Shown: in pieces, positions 1-40,127 of the stretch
How positions within the stretch are numbered: the first letter of the stretch is position 1
Layout of the letters: each line of letters begins with the position of its first letter
From: Dryomyza anilis
Taxonomy: Eukaryota > Arthropoda > Insecta > Diptera > Dryomyzidae
NCBI GenBank assembly: GCA_951804985.1
Contig: OX638131.1
Location: forward strand, 7,478,630 to 7,542,629
DNA length: 64,000 nt
Direction: 5' to 3'
Made by a program: the position numbers and the translations under genes
Notes under the pieces: model-generated
What the model was told of the DNA's origin: nothing
Seen by the model: only the letters and a program-made list of their open reading frames with translations
Databases searched by the model: none

Positions 1-960
1 TTGAACATGCCTATTGTTATTTTATTGTCGGATCTAACAATATTTTTCTATGCGTGTAGGATATCGGCTACAATTCGTTTCAAAATCGGTTGAATATCGT
101 GTGACTTATGAATAAAACGAAACCTTGTGTACGTTCCATTATAGAATTTTTATATTGCCAGCATCTAATCAAACAACAAAGTAAATAAAAAAGGATATTA
201 CAGTCTACAGTCGATTTTTCAGGAGATTGAAAAAATACTGATTAAATCGCTAACCGTAGAAGTGGCGATCAATATTTCTTCTACAATATTCGTCGCGCTA
301 TGGTTGATAGAGATTATTTCTATTCAATTTCTAATAATGTCTATGGAAAAATTAGCTAAAAGAGCTTCTTGCACAATATTTTAGTGGAAACTAGACTGAA
401 AATGGATTTTCATGAATTCAAATCGAGAAATAGTCAACCCGTAAAAATTCTCTATTGGATAAGAAAGTCAATGTGGCAAGTTTTCAGTGAAATCCGAATA
501 TGAGAAGAGTTCGCGTTAATCCTTGTCTCTGTATTTTTAATCCGATGTTGCTCGTTGGTAGTTTGTTAAAACAGTAATTAAATTTTCTAACAGATCACAT
601 ATCCACTTTTTTTAATTTATTGCGCTTGGGAGACGTCATTTCAATTAAATTTTAAAATTGTCGATTTGGATACCAAAACGAAAGAGAGATCCTGCCGGGT
701 CCTTTTCCTTTTCTTCACATCATTTTTCTTAGCCAATAGATCATTTCTAGCAGTTGACCTTTTCAATCACAATTTATAAATTTTGTTTATACAAAACCAT
801 TGTCCGTCTAGTGAAGACAGATCAGAAAAGGTTCTTGGAAATTTTGTATACCCTGATGTAATCTAAACATAAATCACCGACTTATTTTTTGTCCTATTTA
901 TATTCACGAGGTAAAAGGTTTTAATAATCCGCAATCTAGCGTTTTTTGAGATAAAATTCA
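1..960. other. AT-rich intergenic sequence, no gene seen
   Basis: No open reading frame of note, no splice-site chain and no tandem repeat was seen. It lies beyond the 3' end of Rack1 and probably belongs to the neighbouring intergenic region. Confidence 0.5.
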
Positions 961-1140
961 TGGAAGTTCTCGAAACATGTCGAAGCTTGTCGAAACGTGT
1001 CGAACTGATGCATGCAGTATATAAGGGCACAGCACTTCAGTAGTGATTGGAAAGTGGTCGAGTGCATCTCGTGTAAGACAATGTGAAGTTAAATAGTGGG
1101 CATTCAGCAGTAGTTAGAATTTGCTAGTCTGAACTTTACT
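961..1140 (+). promoter_or_regulatory. Orphan heat-shock-type promoter and leader
   Basis: GAA trinucleotides recur at exactly 10-bp spacing (972, 982, 992 and 1002). They are preceded by TTCtcGAA (967-974), which is the geometry of a heat-shock element built from 5-bp nGAAn units. A TATA box (TATATAAG) sits at 1018-1025, 14 bp past the last GAA, as in fly Hsp promoters. A possible splice donor (CGT|GTAAGA) starts at 1073. No protein-coding frame follows; the sequence runs straight into a dispersed repeat at 1141. It could drive a non-coding RNA, be a displaced small-Hsp/Hsp70 promoter, or be chance. The motif is seen; the function is inferred. Confidence 0.4.
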
Positions 1141-1437
1141 TTATAGGGCCGGTCGAAATTCACAAAAAAAATTGTCACGACCTTTTAAATGGGGGGAGAG
1201 TAACGACCCCTGCCGCTCGTACCCCTGGAACCGACTAAAAATCGAAAAACCGAGGTCATAAGTGCTTTTTGAATTATAACGAAGTGGGCGGTGCAAAAAA
1301 AATTGCCACACGATGCAGAAACCGGACCTTAAAAATAAAAGTGACCTCAAGGTCACGTGGTACCCCATTTTTTGCGCACCTTCTCGTAATATCATCGAAA
1401 GTATTTTTAACTTACAAAAAAATTTTCTATAATTCAA
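1141..1437 (-). repeat. Dispersed repeat, copy A (minus orientation)
   Basis: The reverse complement matches the plus strand around 6150-6535 over roughly 200 bp. Both contain a run like CAATTTTTTT, then ACCGCCC, then TATAAT-CAAAAA, then TGACCT-GGT near GATTTTTAG. The open reading frames in the two copies translate similarly but carry different indels and no known domain, so I treat this as a non-coding repeat family. Family identity unknown. Confidence 0.55.
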
Positions 1438-1589
1438 ATTGCAAACCCCACCCTTAGAAGCATTAACAAAAAAAAAAAATCAAAATCGCTGCAATTAAAT
1501 ATAAAATAACCTAAAATTTATTTTTAATAAAACAGTCAACTTAGAACTACAAATCTAACAACTACGCGAATAAATACAAAATGTAATTA

Positions 1590-1755
1590 GATTTTTCGAC
1601 ATTTTCTTGTTATTTATTTGTTTATATAATAAACAAATGCATTTTTATATCAACATTTTTTTCAGATACAGTTTTACATTTTTCCATTAATATGTAAAAA
1701 ATACAAAAACGCACACAGCAGAAAGAAAAATGCGTCAATTGTGTCGTCTGCCGGT
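1590..1755 (-). terminator. Rack1: Rack1 3' UTR with poly(A) signal
   Basis: On the minus strand an AATAAA hexamer lies at 1613-1618, about 140 nt past the Rack1 stop codon, and another at 1517-1522. Either could set the mRNA 3' end. The T-rich minus strand around it is compatible with a short 3' UTR. Confidence 0.5.
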
Positions 1756-3330
1756 TTAGTGAGCAGAGACGGACACCTGCCAGACGCGGATGGTGTTGTC
1801 AGAGTAGCCAGCGAACAGAGTCTGTCCGTCGGTGGACCACGCGAGCGACAAGCACTGTGGCTGATCGGCCTTGGCGGTGGGCGACACAACCTCGGGGCGC
1901 AGCTCCTCGACGGTCTTCTTGCATGCAAGATCCCAGATCTTGATGGATGGGCCGTAGGCAACGCACAGCCAGTAGCGGTTGGGCGAGAAGCACAGCGCAT
2001 TGATGATGTCGTTGTGCTCCAAAGTGTACAGGTTCTTGCCGTCATTCAAGTCCCACAGCAAAGCCTTAGAGTCCTTGCCGCCGGAGGTGCAGAGCGAACC
2101 GTCGGGGGAAACGGTGACTGTGTTCAGGTAGCCGTTGTGGCCGTGATGGTTGTTCTTCAACTTGCAGTTTGCCAAGTTCCAGACCTTGACGGTGCGATCC
2201 CAACCGCACGAGACGATGATGGGATTGGAGTGGTTGGGCGAGAAACGCACGCACGACACCCAGTCGCTGTGTCCATCTTCCTGGATGGTGAACTTGCACT
2301 CGGCCAAGGTGTTCCACAACTTGATGGTCTTGTCCCGAGAGCCGGAGACGATTTGACGGTTGTCAGCGGAGAAGGCAACCGAGAGCACATCCTACACAGG
2401 CGCAACGAATACAAAACGAAAGTCAGTAAAATATGCCACAAAATGGTGCAGTTTATAGAATAAACATAAACCATACAAATTAAAATTAAAAGAAAGAAAA
2501 ACCATTAGACGAGCGGCTGGTAAAACTTACAAAGTCACAGTAGTGCCAAGCTCTGCACGCAGATACTGTTGCTGTTGTGCGTTGCTCCATGCAGTCAACA
2601 TTCAGCCAGAATTCTGCCTCGCATAGGCGCTTTTTTTTGTTTTGAGGTGGTGCCCGTATTTTTTTTAATTAACTTTTGAACTAGACAAAAGCCTAACTTT
2701 AGTGTGAGAAATAAAAGCTCCTGCTGCTAGTTTGGAAAATCGTTTCCCTATCAAAGGCACCACCCACAGCTACTACACAAAGAGTTCCTCAAAACCCTAC
2801 ATATTTCATTTAATCATTGGCAAAAGCTACACCCTGCGCTGCTACCAGTTCAAATAACATAAAATGTAACATTTCTCGTCACCTTGGTGTGGTCTTCGAA
2901 GCGACGAGTGGTCTTGCCAGCAGCCAAATCCCAGAGACGCAGAGTCTTGTCCCAGGAGCCGGACAGCGCGTAGTTGCCATCGGACGACAGCACAACGTCG
3001 CTGATGAAGTGGGAGTGACCGTACAGACGCTTCTGGGGGTAACCGTAGTTGGTGTCTTCGTCACGGGTCAGTTTCCAGACAATGAGGGTCTTGTCTGCAA
3101 GCGGAGAAGACAACAATTAATATTAAATACTTCAAGATGTTGTAGATTTTCAAGGATTTGCCAAGCATAACCTAATTTTTTTCAATTATATCTTGTGAAA
3201 CTTTTTTCATCTGCTACTTACCACGGGAAGCCGAGATGATGGTATCGGGATCCTTGGGGTTGGTTGCGATTTGGGTGACCCAGCCATTGTGGCCAATGAG
3301 GGTTCCACGTAGTTGCAGAGTCTCGGACAT
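1756..3330 (-). CDS. Rack1: Receptor for activated C kinase 1 (40S ribosome scaffold)
   Basis: Three coding exons on the minus strand: 3222-3330, 2883-3094 and 1756-2391, with introns 3095-3221 and 2392-2882. All splice sites are GT-AG and the joins keep frame, giving 318 residues, the usual RACK1 length. The ATG at 3330 opens [20 protein letters not shown], the conserved fly N terminus. The protein is a seven-bladed WD40 propeller: repeats end in [58 protein letters not shown] and DNTIRVW. RACK1 binds the 40S subunit head and docks protein kinase C and other signalling proteins. The last exon is richer in G+C than its surroundings, as expected for a highly expressed gene. Several open frames in other phases overlap this exon and are shadows. 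Identity is essentially certain. Confidence 0.98.
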
Positions 3331-3379
3331 ATTTTTCAAAGTTTCTATAGAGCGAAACCACGCGTCAACCTACGGAAAG

Positions 3380-3410
3380 GTTTCGTAAAAAGAAGGAAAA
3401 GAATTTTTCA
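3380..3410 (-). promoter_or_regulatory. Rack1: TOP-like transcription start of Rack1
   Basis: On the minus strand, 3403 down to 3387 reads as an unbroken 17-nt pyrimidine tract containing CTTTTCC, 57 nt upstream of the ATG. RACK1 and ribosomal-protein mRNAs typically begin with a C followed by such a 5' terminal oligopyrimidine tract, which makes translation depend on TOR signalling. The C at 3401 is a good candidate for +1. This is inferred from position and composition. Confidence 0.5.
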
Positions 3411-3971
3411 ACCAGCGAAGTTGGCTGCAAACTGCTGAAATTTTTAACGGCGGTTGCGTGCAGTCAGATGTAGATGGCGCCAAATACGCTTATAGGGTGA
3501 ACAAGATGTAAAAAAAAAATTATTTTCTTCAAAATCTAACGGGAAAATTTTGTACTATTTAAAATCGTTTTGCACTTCATTTGTTTTTTGTCCATACATT
3601 TAAATTTGTATTATATTAAATTGTTTTGCCTTTTCTTTACTATCTTTTCTGTTCATCACATTCGATGGAAAAATTTTGTTTATATTCACCTGTATATTAA
3701 GCTTTTAATTCATATTTTTAAAAAGTATAAAAATAACCTTTGGTTCAGGGGAAATTTAAGCAATTTAAGATACTAATAAAGATATATTTTGGAAGTAAAT
3801 ATTTATTTTGACGTTGCAGTCCTGTGTTTCTTACCTAAGACAACGAAAATTGTGGCAATGTCGTGAATCATGGTTTCCAAGTCTGTTATATAGTTATTTT
3901 ATTTTCAATAAATATTCTATTTTTATTGCGAACGTGTTCAATAATTTATTTTATTGAATATTTTTTGTAAA
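3411..3971. other. Rack1 upstream region, nothing further seen
   Basis: AT-rich DNA between the Rack1 start and the foldback element. Presumably it includes the Rack1 promoter, but no clear TATA box or other motif was recognised. Confidence 0.4.
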
Positions 3972-5226
3972 AGACACATCCCAAGAAACAAAAGGTACCG
4001 TATACGCACCGTTAACGGTACAGCATATACGGAATCAGATTCCGTAAATGTACCGTATTACGGAGCCGTATACGAGACGGTGTTCGAAACCGTTTTTCTT
4101 ACAGTATCTACGGACCGTTAACGGACCGTATTTTTAAAATGAAACGGAGTGACCTCCGTAGTCTACGTAACGTTTCAGTACCGTATACGGTCCGCATTTT
4201 TTTTATAAAACGGAGTGGACTCCGTTGAGAGCATTGAAAAACATACCGTATACGGTACGTTTTTATGCCGTAATTTTTAAAAAATACAGATTGTCATATT
4301 TTACGATTTACTGCTAATTCTAATTGACGTAGTCAGTAACATAAGTTTTAATATTTTAATACATTTATTTGTAATTAAAATATACGATTTTTAAACAAAA
4401 TAAAAAAAAAACTATTGAAAGAAAATTACATAAAATTCAAACTTGCCATCAAAATTCCCACAATTAAAATTATTTTACAAAATTTACACTTGTTCCACTG
4501 AAATTAAAAATCCCACACATAGGAAATACACCACAGAAATGGCAACTATGGCGCAAATGTCTGCGCTATAATTCCAAATGTCTGGCAACTTTAATTCCAA
4601 ATGTCAATATTATTTACTTATTTACATTTGTTAATTTTTAAATTCAATTTCAAATGAGCGGAATATTGTTGAGCCGCTACAAGCCCATGCAGCATTCCGA
4701 AGAAGCTACCATGGCATTTCCAAAATGCGGACAGCATTCCGAATATGCATTCAGCAGCAGCCCGTCGCTTGTTTGATTCACCAATGATCTTAGCACCAGT
4801 TTCGCTGCCAATTTCATGACGCTGCCCAATGGGCCATGGCGACGCTCCCATATCAAACTATGCTTCTGTTTTATGTAGGCGGTCATTGAGATGACGTAGC
4901 CATCCAAGTCACCATCTGCATCAAATAATAGAGTTGAATTTATTAATTGCCTTTACTCCGCGATCTGAACTCATGAACACACTTACACTTCTGCTGCACA
5001 TCTTGATTTGATACGAACTTAAATTCAACCAGAAAGAAAACGGCATACAAACGGTGTATGAAGTCCGTACTTTACGGAGTACAAACGATATAAAAACGGT
5101 GTGCTCCGTAGCAAACGGAGTACTAACGTATACGTCACTACGGAGACTAAACGGCAGAAAAACGGTATGTTCGAATTACGGTCAATAAACGGCATTTAAA
5201 CGGAGTGGAATATTTTTCTTTGGAGG
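3972..5226. mobile_element. CCGTT-rich foldback-like element, copy 1
   Basis: The left end reads CATCCCAAGAAACAAAAGG and then runs for about 280 bp in short palindromic variants of ACCGTTAACGGT, CCGTATACGG and ACGGAGT. The right end (about 5035-5215) is again dense in AAACGG/ACGGAGTA units in the opposite sense and closes in a degenerate CTTTGG. The middle (4270-5030) is AT-rich with one short minus-strand open frame (4618-4907) that matches no domain I know. A second copy lies inverted at 38968-40127 with the same left terminus. Long inverted ends made of subrepeats are typical of foldback elements. No target-site duplication was clear. Confidence 0.65.
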
Positions 5227-6149
5227 TTATTACTTATGAAATCACACCCAAAATTATTGGAACTTATTTTATTTTAATTTTGGGCGTAATTTTATTTCTA
5301 TTTGTATTATTTCATGATTTAATTTATGTTCATTAATTCATATTTAAAGTGGCTTTTTTAAGTGGGCGGCAAAGAATTATCTTAGGGTGTGTGGAGTTTG
5401 ACTAAATTTGAAACTAAACTAAATTTTGTCAGTAAAACAGTGTTTAATTTTCAATGTCGGTAAACAAACAGATATTATTCGATTGATTACGGACTTTACA
5501 AAATACCGACTACCAAATTGTGATCACATGCATTCGGTTCTTTTTAGTCGAACTCACACACACCCTAATAAATAAAAAATTACGACAGTGAACACAACCA
5601 TTATTTTGTGAACACATCCAACAGACTGTGGAATATTTTATTTGCAATATTTCTCACCACACCATTTGTGTTCGTTGTTGTCAATTTGAATATCCAAATT
5701 GTGTCTGAAATATATCTTTTACTTAACTTTTGTGTTTTCCATGTCCAAAAGTTGAAAATTTATTTGTAGGCAAATAAGTTACGGAATACTAGGCATCGTT
5801 TAGCTGACTAAAAAAAACAATGCACATTGGAGAAACTCACATTTTAGATAAATCTTTGAGAATGCAAATATTCACATTAGAAAGACATCCTTTTAGGCAT
5901 CATTTCGTACAATGTTCTACTTGGGATATAATGATGAATCTTATCTTTTTCATTTGTGTTAATTTGACTTTTGTTTCATTTGGGGAAATTCTTGTGGTAA
6001 TAGTATTTGGCAACATTGCCTGATTTCGAATTCTTTAAGTGTTGCTTTTATTAAATACATTTATTACAAATTTCTGAATTTTTGTTACTGGGGACCGAAT
6101 GCATGCATTTTTCATGATAGGAGCTCAACTTTTTTTCATTTTTTTAAAT
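5227..6149. other. Intergenic, nothing recognised
   Basis: AT-rich sequence with no gene, tandem array or inverted repeat seen. The open frame at 5820-6023 has no recognisable domain and no supporting context. Confidence 0.4.
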
Positions 6150-6535
6150 AGGTCTAAATTTGTAGTTCTAAATTTAAATTTGATATCTCAAAAAAAAAAT
6201 CGACGCCCCTAAATAAGGCAGTGTCGAAAAAAGGATTATATTTTTCTCCACTACCCTTTTCTAGGAAATTGAGTTTTAATTTTTTTTTTATTTTTAAGGG
6301 GAGTTGTGTGACCTTGATGACACTTTTTATAATTTTTAGGCCAAGTGTGACAATTTTTTTCAACCGCCCTCTTTGCTATAATCCAAAAATCAGTTGTGAC
6401 CTTGGTCGGTTTTTGATTTTTTTAGGTTATAGGGCCGAGCAGCAAAATTTTTTTTGGATTTTCGGAACTCTTCCCCTATTAAGAAGGGGCAATTTATTTG
6501 TTATACATTCGAGCAGCAATAAAGGGTAAATTTCA
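6150..6535 (+). repeat. Dispersed repeat, copy B (plus orientation)
   Basis: Homologous to the reverse complement of 1141-1437 (see copy A). Shared blocks include GTGACAATTTTTTT, CCGCCC and the GTGACCT-GGT-TTGATTTTTTTAGG region. Stretches of T and frame differences argue against coding use. Confidence 0.55.
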
Positions 6536-7530
6536 GCTTTAAATGTTTATCAATTAATTATTCTGAAATATAGTGGCAGAAATTCGTCATCTCGGCAGCC
6601 ATTTTGTAAAACTACCTCCTCCCTCAACAACGACTGCCGCTCGATCCTGTTCGTCATTATAATCGCTGCTCTTTTTGTATACATTCATTTATCATTGATT
6701 CCACCAAACGCATTGCTGCAACCAACAACGTTTACGGAATAGAATTAAATAGAATTAATAAAAATTAAAATAAGCAAATTGCAGATGCAGAATATAGCAA
6801 CACAGTGTGTGCGAATAGTTAAATAGTGACGAAAAACGACCTAAAAGTGTGTAAAATTAAAACAAAACTCGTGCGAAAAACTCTTGACCAATCGATTTTT
6901 CTACTCAACTCTACTAATTATTGTGTTCATTTTTAAAACGGAATTACTTTGCGTATTTTTATAGATAAACCAATTAAAAATCTATTTGCCGACTGTGAAG
7001 TTTTTTTTTTTACTAAAATATATTTTTTTACAACATTAAAAAAGATTTTCGTTGGGTTGAAACAGTATTTTTTTTGTTAGCTTGGTGCTTTTCAATCTGT
7101 CTGTTCTGTCGTCTCGTCCCCCGTCGCGCGTTCATTCAATCATTTGACAATCGGAATTTCGAATTCGAAAACACGTTGATTGAAAATTGAAAGCAAAGAA
7201 GTCGCGAAGAATTTTCGTACGTTCGTTCAGTCGTTCGTCGCTTTTTCACTCGTTCGTTGTTGTCGTTGTCGTCGCGCTGGTCTGTCGTTTTTTTTTATTA
7301 ACTTCGGTGAAATTATTTGCATTTTTTTTCTTTTGGTTAACAAAAAAAATTGTGCAAATTACGACGAACAACCAACGCAGCAGCAGGCCGCAGCTGAAGT
7401 GTAGAAGTTGAAAAACAAACTTTTTACAGTAAATTCAATAAATATTTTTCAACGCCCCTCCGTGTAAAAGAAAGCCGTCAAAATTGAATCGACAAAGATT
7501 GACGAGACTTTTTCTTCCACTTCAACTGCA
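6536..7530 (+). promoter_or_regulatory. mts: mts promoter and 5' UTR region
   Basis: This stretch leads into the mts start codon. It includes a CG-rich block at about 7080-7140 (TTCAATCTGTCTGTTCTG, then CGTCGCGCG) and further TCGTTCGTCG-type sequence at 7200-7280, unlike the surrounding AT-rich DNA. That is typical of a broad housekeeping-type fly promoter. There is no convincing TATA box. The exact start site cannot be placed, and an upstream non-coding exon is possible. Confidence 0.45.
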
Positions 7531-35272
<27,742 letters not shown>

Positions 35273-37539
35273 GAAAATTTCATATTTATATATATATATA
35301 ATATAAACAACAAAAATAACAACAACAACAAAATAAGAAAAAAATACATCAACCAACAAACAACAGCAACTACAATTCAAGCAGTAACAAATAAAAACAA
35401 CAACAACAAAAATATTTATATAACATTAAAATGCAACAAGAACAACTGTAAATTAAAACATATACAACAACAACAAACACCAACTAAAGAACAACAACAT
35501 CAGTTTATATGGAGTAAATGTTTAGAAAAAAATATATAATACTGAAATTTTCAAAAGAAAATTTCCTAAAAACAAAAAAAAAAAAACAAAGCTAAGTATA
35601 TAAAAAGTAGAAACCCAATCATAATAGAAGGAAGTTGAAAAATTAGCGTGTGTGGTAAAACTCGGTCGAGACGTAGGATGAGGAAGAAGAATTGTTGGAA
35701 CAACAGAGGAGAGATATATAGATGATGATGATGAGAGTCGGACGGACGGAGGTCGTCGATTGATTGGTTGGTTGATTGGTCCACGAACGGCGTTGTGTTC
35801 GGCGCTAGAACAAACAACACCGTAGAACTCCGAACGAAGAACAAGCAGATGATGATGAAAAGGAAGAAGTAGCAAGAGAAGATTTCGCAGCAGAAAACAG
35901 TTATTATTAATAATTATTATAATAAATATTAAAAGAAAATTTAAAAATTTGGAAATAAAGAAAAAAAAAATTAAAAACCACTAATAGTTTATATAACTTG
36001 TGACAACAAAGAGAAAAACAAATCACAGACTTGACAAATCTAATGCAAAAATGAAATAATGCAAATGTAATGAAAACGTATTTTAATTAAAATTCAAAAA
36101 AGCAAAAAGTAAGAAAGCCTAAATAAAAACTAAATTCAAAAACTGCGTAAAGTAAAAAACAAAAATATTTAAAATTAATAGAAAAAACAAAATTTGACTG
36201 GCAGGCAGAACAAAGCCAATTTAAAAAGAGAAATAGCAATTGCATAAATGCAAAAAAAAAGCAGAAAAACAGATAAAAATGTGTTCGCGTTCGTCGTATT
36301 TTAAAAAAGCAGTATTGAAACTTATTGCAGATCACTGAACACGTGGCAAAAAATTACATTTTATTAAAATCCAATTAATATTTTATTGCTAGCGAGCAAA
36401 AGAAGCACATAAAACCAAAAACAAATAAAACAATTATAAATTTAAAACACAATTTAATTTTTTATATACTACAATTTAAAATGATTTTTGTGCTTTTTTT
36501 ATATTTAAAAATTATTTCTATTGATATAATTCAAGTTAATTTATAAGGAAAATTTGTTTAAATCTTGAATTTTTAATTTAAAATTTGAAAATTCAACAAG
36601 TTTGAAATGTTATTTTGGTGCTTTTTGATTTAAATTTTATTTTTATTACAAATTTTAAAACAATTTATAATTAATATTTTGTGAAATCCGCCGCATTGTC
36701 TGAAATATTGCTTTGAAAAGGCCGCAGCCTTTTTCTACAAAAAGCGCTTCAACTACGTTGTCTTTGTGCCAAGCTATTTAACTCAAAAGCTCTGTGCTTT
36801 ATACATATTCAATAATAAACATTGAAATTTAACAGCTTTAGTGCTGCTGCTGCGATTCTTTGCCTCAATGTTATACTGTTAGTTATACTGAATTTTCAAA
36901 AATATGAAAAATATTAATTGCCATTTTATTTGTTTTGTTAATTTTCAAGTTTTATGCGTATTTTATAAAAATTGTAATTTTAATTGGCTTTAATTTTATT
37001 CGATTTTTAGTAATGAAACATATTTTTGTATATTTTTATTAAAAACAAACAAAAAAAGTTATCGCTGAATTTACAAAACACATCTCTTTAATCTCATCGC
37101 TATATGGTATTTTGTCTTTATTTATTTTTTTCTGATTTTCATTGCATTTTTTTATAGACATTTACACCACACATTTTATTATGCGCAACCGCATCAAGTG
37201 AAGAAATGAACATTTTTTGCATTATATATAAAAATGAATAATTGAATATAATAAACATTAAATTAAAACCAAATAAATAAAAACAAAAATCTAAAACAGC
37301 TGATTGTGCGGTGTTTGTTTCATTTTAAATATGGTCGTTGTCAAACTTTTAATTACATATTGAATTATTGAAAATTTAGAACTGTTATCAGAAAGTTATT
37401 AACTTTGAAACTCTACTTTGAACTATATTCTAGGTAATTGTGGGCAGTTTTATTATTTCTCATTAATTCTAGTATACAAAAAATCAAGTTTGAATTAAAT
37501 TTCTTGTATCCTATTTGAAATATTAGCATTCCTTATTAT
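35273..37539 (+). other. mts: mts 3' UTR and following AT-rich DNA
   Basis: After the stop codon comes a TATATA tract (about 35286-35302), then CAA-rich simple sequence (35308-35510) typical of fly UTRs. Several AATAAA hexamers occur (for example near 35920). The cleavage site cannot be fixed from the sequence. A GC-richer stretch at 35640-35870 contains GATGATGATGATGAGAG. From about 36400 on nothing specific is seen. Confidence 0.5.
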
Positions 37540-38967
37540 ATTAAACTGGGTCTGAGAATGACAAAGGAGTGGTGTGTCTCCGTAGGACTAAATATTAATC
37601 CTGCAAAGACTACCATAATACCCTTTACCAGAAAGAGAAACCTAAATCTAAAACCAATCAGATTAGAAGAAACTGAAATAGATCGGAAAGAAGAGGTAAA
37701 CTTTCTAGGATTAATTCTAGACAGGAAACTCTTATGGAAGAAACAGGAACAAGAAGTTATACGGAAGTAACCCGTGCTATTATGATAAGTAGATCCATAG
37801 CTGGGAAATATTGGGGATGTACACCCAAGTTAATGCGATGGATGTACACGATGATGATTCGACCTTTCATAATGTACGGAGTGGTAATATGGCCAAAGAG
37901 AATAGATCTCAGTACGACAAAGAAATCTTTATAGAAAGTACAAAGACTGGCCTGTGTGTGTATAACAGGAGCCATGAGAACATGTCCCACTGCGGCACTG
38001 GAGGTACTTCTGGAACTAGAACCACTTTACCTGTTCTTACATGGGGTAGTAAAAGGAGCACTGTATCGCATGGGAAACGAAGACAATGAAAGAGGTATGG
38101 GGGTCAGGGATGCTAGACTTCTATCCAAACATCTCTCAATCCCAACCTTAAAGGACCACAGGATTAAAAGATTCAATTTCGTGAAGAAATTCACGACGAA
38201 ACTCAGCAACAAAAATCGATTTAAGAACATATTTGATACATATGACATTAAAAAGCATATGATCACATGGTTTACAGATGGGTCACTAAGTGATGAAGGA
38301 ACTGGAGCAGGAGTAATCGGGCCCCGAACCAAATACTTCTAATCCATTCGAGAAATGACCAGCATCTTTCAAGCGGACATATACGCTATTGACAGATGCA
38401 TTCAGTTCAATCTCGGCAGAAATTACTACAATAAGAACAGACAGCCAGGCCGCCATTATGGCATTAGAATCATATGAGATTACCTCTGAACTAGTATGGT
38501 AATGCTTAGGTAAAATAAACAAACTAGGAATGACAGACAAGGTCACCATTCTTTGGGTCCCTGGCCACAAGGGAATAGAAGGTAATGAAGAAGTGATCAG
38601 CTAGCCAGGAAAGGGGCCGCGACAAAGCTCATAGGCCCAGAACCTTTCTGTGGGATTGGCGACAGTATGATCAAAAAGATACTGCGAGAAGAAAAATCAA
38701 CAACAAGAGAAGAATTATGGATGGGGCTACCAAAGCTACGACAATCAAATATACTTATTGGGACATATTGCCTCAAAAGATTCAAAGAATGTATTAAGTT
38801 AACAAAGAACAACTTAAGAATCTTTACTGGATTTCTCACAGGTCACTGCAGACTGGGAGAGCATCTCACAAGACAGTACATGTAGATACTGTCTGGAGGA
38901 GGACGAAAACCCAGAGCATATTCTGAGAACTTGTCCAGCCCTTATGCGCACAAGGAAGAACATTCTT
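37540..38967 (+). pseudogene. Non-LTR retrotransposon 3' fragment (RT thumb, RNase H, zinc knuckle)
   Basis: In shifting plus-strand frames: GLNINPAKTTIIPFTRKRNL and EVNFLGLILDRKLLWKKQ (reverse-transcriptase C-terminal region); KLMRWMYTMMIRPFIMYGVV and ACVCITGAMRTCPTAALE (connection); TWFTDGSLSDEGTGAGVIGP and VTILWVPGHKGIEGNE (RNase H); NNLRIFTGFLTGHCRLGEHL and CRYCLEEDENPEHILRTCPA (terminal Cys/His motif). Elements with RNase H plus this tail belong to the LOA/R1/I group. At least four frameshifts or stops; the polymerase core upstream of 37540 is absent and the 3' end is cut off by the foldback element. Inactive. Confidence 0.85.
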
Positions 38968-40127
38968 GGATTCCGTTTTGCTCCGTATTTCTAAATAACT
39001 CCGTATGATTGCCGTTTTGTTGTAGTCGTTTACGGTACCGTTGAAACGGAGTATTCCGTAATGTTTCCGTTGAAACGGGGTACTCCGTAAATTTTCCGTT
39101 TATACTCCAACTCAACGGCACCGATTTTCTTCCGTTTTTGGTGTACATTTGAATTCATTTGACTTTGTGTACATGAACAATAAGCTTGGAAGATCACAGT
39201 TGGTGAATGCATCTCTCGAAGACCAAACAAGATGAGTGAATAAAATATATACAAAATACGCTTTTATTCAAAATATCTTTGGAGAATTTGCATACATTTA
39301 CAGTCCCATCTTTTGAGAATCTCCGATGGCTTCATACGCCTTTCAATTCAAAAAGGTCTATATCTAAGAGCTCCTGAAAATTGGTTATAAAGTTTGCGGA
39401 AAATGTGCGAAGCAAAATTGTCTTGGCATTTTGGCTGATAAACGTCCAAAGAGACTCATTCAAGCCCTATGACAACTGCAATCCAGTTTAAGTGATATCT
39501 ATAATTGTTTTGGTCTTTGTTGACACGAAATCGATGATGAAAATACCATGAGGAATTTCAGTAGATTACAAAATTATAAACACCAATTATGTTGTTTAGT
39601 AAAATTTGTATGTTTCGTATTCAATTTTATTCATAATAAGATTGTTTCTTGTAAAATAAAAATATGCCAGAGGTCATTTGTATGGTAATAAAACGGTGTT
39701 TTTAATGTATTCATTCCGTTTTTCATACAGATCTACAGTACGTTAACGGACCGTCGAAACGCAATCTCAACGGACTCACTCGGTATTTTGTCCAGAATGG
39801 CGGTCCGTTAACGGCCAGCTTCCGGACCGTCAAAACGTAATATCAACGGATGCATTCCGTATTTCATCCAGTATGACGGTCCGTAAACGTACCGTCGAAA
39901 CGTACTCTCGACGGACTCACTCCGTTTGTCATCCAGTATGACGGTCCGTTAACGGACCGTCGAAACGTACTCTCAACGGATTCGAAATCCGTTTCGATGT
40001 TCCTCTTTATCCGTTCATTGGACCGTTTTCGTATCCAGAAAACGGAACATTTACGGAATCGTATTCCTTATTGCTGTTCCGTATACGGCACCGTTAACGG
40101 ACCGTTTTGTTTCTTGGGATGTGTATC
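38968..40127. mobile_element. CCGTT-rich foldback-like element, copy 2 (inverted)
   Basis: The right end, reversed, reads ACACATCCCAAGAAACAAAA followed by CGGTCCGTTAACGG and GGAATACGATTCCGTAAATG, matching the left end of copy 1 at 3972. The arm (39700-40120) consists of CCGTTAACGGACCGTCGAAACG units. The opposite end (38968-39140) has CCGTTGAAACGG and ACTCCGTA units. The middle (39240-39700) is AT-rich and not obviously the same as that of copy 1. It abuts the retrotransposon fragment, probably having inserted into or replaced its tail. Confidence 0.65.

Noticed and set aside
1674..2474. Several open frames on both strands overlapping Rack1 exon 3, including a 240-residue plus-strand frame
   Set aside because: They are shadows of the Rack1 coding exon; only the minus-strand frame gives WD40 repeats.
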